Shown here one piece after another: positions 41,350 through 41,904 of a stretch of 41,904 bases of DNA. This DNA is from Xanthobacteraceae bacterium (lineage in GTDB: Bacteria; Pseudomonadota; Alphaproteobacteria; Rhizobiales; Xanthobacteraceae). Where the stretch lies: positions 1-41,904 of the forward strand of contig JAIESR010000079.1 in the NCBI GenBank assembly GCA_019745775.1, read 5' to 3'. The notes under the pieces were generated by a model. The model made no database searches. It saw only the letters and a program-made list of their open reading frames with translations, and had not been told where the DNA came from. How positions within the stretch are numbered: the stretch's first letter is position 1; every line of letters starts with the position of its first letter. A program made the position numbers and the translations under genes.

Positions 41350-41832
41350 ATGCTTACCGCCGAATTCTGGGTCGCCGTCGCTTTCTTGGCTTTCCTCGGC
41401 ATCCTCGCCTATGTCGGCGCCCACAAGTTCATCCTCGATGCACTCGACCAGCGCGCCGCCAAAATCAAGGCGGAGCTCGACGAGGCGCGTCGCCTGAAGG
41501 AAGAAGCGCAGGCGCTGCTCGCCGAATATCAGCGCAAGAAGGGCGAAGCCGAGCGCGAAGCCGCCGACATCATCGCCGGCGCCAAGGCGGAAGCCGAGCG
41601 GCTCGCCATCGAAGCCAAGGCCAAGTCCGAGGAATTCCTGGCCCGCCGCACCAGGCTTGCCGAGACCAAGATCGCGCAGGCCGAAGCGCAGGCGGTCGCC
41701 GATGTGCGCAACGCCGCCGCCGAAGCCGCGGTGGCCGCCGCCGAGCGCGTGCTCACCGACACGGTCAAGGGCAAGCTCGCCGACGACCTGATCGGCAAGG
41801 GCATCGCGGAAGTCAAAGCCAAGCTGAACTAG
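41350..41832 (+). CDS. atpF: ATP synthase F0 subunit b
   Basis: A 160-residue peripheral-stalk subunit: one membrane helix ([20 protein letters not shown]) then coiled coil from [23 protein letters not shown] to the C-terminal [23 protein letters not shown] that contacts F1 delta. It begins 11 bp after the b' stop. The F1 genes (atpHAGDC) are not in the window, as usual for this order, in which F0 and F1 are separate operons. From 41833 to the end nothing further could be identified. Confidence 0.95.
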   Translation: MLTAEFWVAVAFLAFLGILAYVGAHKFILDALDQRAAKIKAELDEARRLKEEAQALLAEYQRKKGEAEREAADIIAGAKAEAERLAIEAKAKSEEFLARRTRLAETKIAQAEAQAVADVRNAAAEAAVAAAERVLTDTVKGKLADDLIGKGIAEVKAKLN

Positions 41833-41904
41833 AGCATTTCCCAGTTAGGACGAAGCATATCCTGCATGGGCGAGGTAGTTAGCGCATTCGTCTGACGTAA
41901 AGGC

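Overview
The window looks like high-GC alphaproteobacterial chromosome, probably Hyphomicrobiales (Xanthobacteraceae/Bradyrhizobiaceae-like). Four things point there: a C4-pathway 5-aminolevulinate synthase (hemA); an F0 operon atpI-atpB-atpE-atpF'-atpF with the split b/b' stator subunits and no F1 genes in view; a DUF2948 gene near murA; and palindromic intergenic repeats of the kind common in this order. Six tripartite-tricarboxylate (TctC/Bug) solute-binding proteins lie in 42 kb with no TctA/TctB membrane partner, typical of soil or aquatic organic-acid users. No species can be named from the sequence alone.

Layout. 1-5.7 kb: DUF2948 and murA (both minus) separated by a plus-strand block of exported methyltransferase, APC permease and TctC protein. 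5.8-8.0 kb: tRNA-Thr(GGU), an MntA/HepT (MNT-HEPN) pair read as one frame because of an A8 tract, a deleted tRNA-Thr remnant, and an FAD monooxygenase. 8.0-11.3 kb: decayed cinA fragment, TctC, CinA-type amidase, and a PurC-PurE fusion resembling animal PAICS. 11.3-12.5 kb: gene-poor, with two direct repeats around a small exported Cys protein and a GTAAGA-repeat element. 12.5-17.2 kb: Tat-type TctC, NCS2 purine permease with a degenerate anti-sigma-kinase-like tail, convergent STAS protein, four-helix membrane protein, flavin reductase. 17.3-26.6 kb: catabolic genes (MmgE/PrpD, TctC, molybdopterin dehydrogenase large subunit, cysteine hydrolase, phosphotriesterase-like lactonase, dienelactone hydrolase, IlvD/Edd dehydratase). 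26.8-28.0 kb: hemA.

28.0-33.4 kb is accessory. It is bounded by the hemA 3' end and a 125-bp, about 94% identical second copy of that end (33276-33400). It carries a small basic protein, a proteasome-like Ntn hydrolase with a TTG start that exposes Thr1 after Met removal, an IS1-like transposase with a palindromic promoter at its start codon, and a TctC gene divergent from a MarR regulator. Parts are visibly richer in A+T than their surroundings.

33.5-41.9 kb: dienelactone hydrolase-TctC pair, AbrB-type membrane protein, DUF559 endonuclease gene framed by 56-bp inverted repeats that supply its stop codon, three minus-strand genes (uncharacterised, YjbQ, exported coiled-coil protein), and the F0 operon with a visible sigma70-type promoter.

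The best candidates for undescribed biology are the Ntn-hydrolase cassette, the NCS2-permease/anti-sigma-like fusion facing a STAS gene, the DUF559 gene inside repeat arms, and the PAICS-like purine enzyme.
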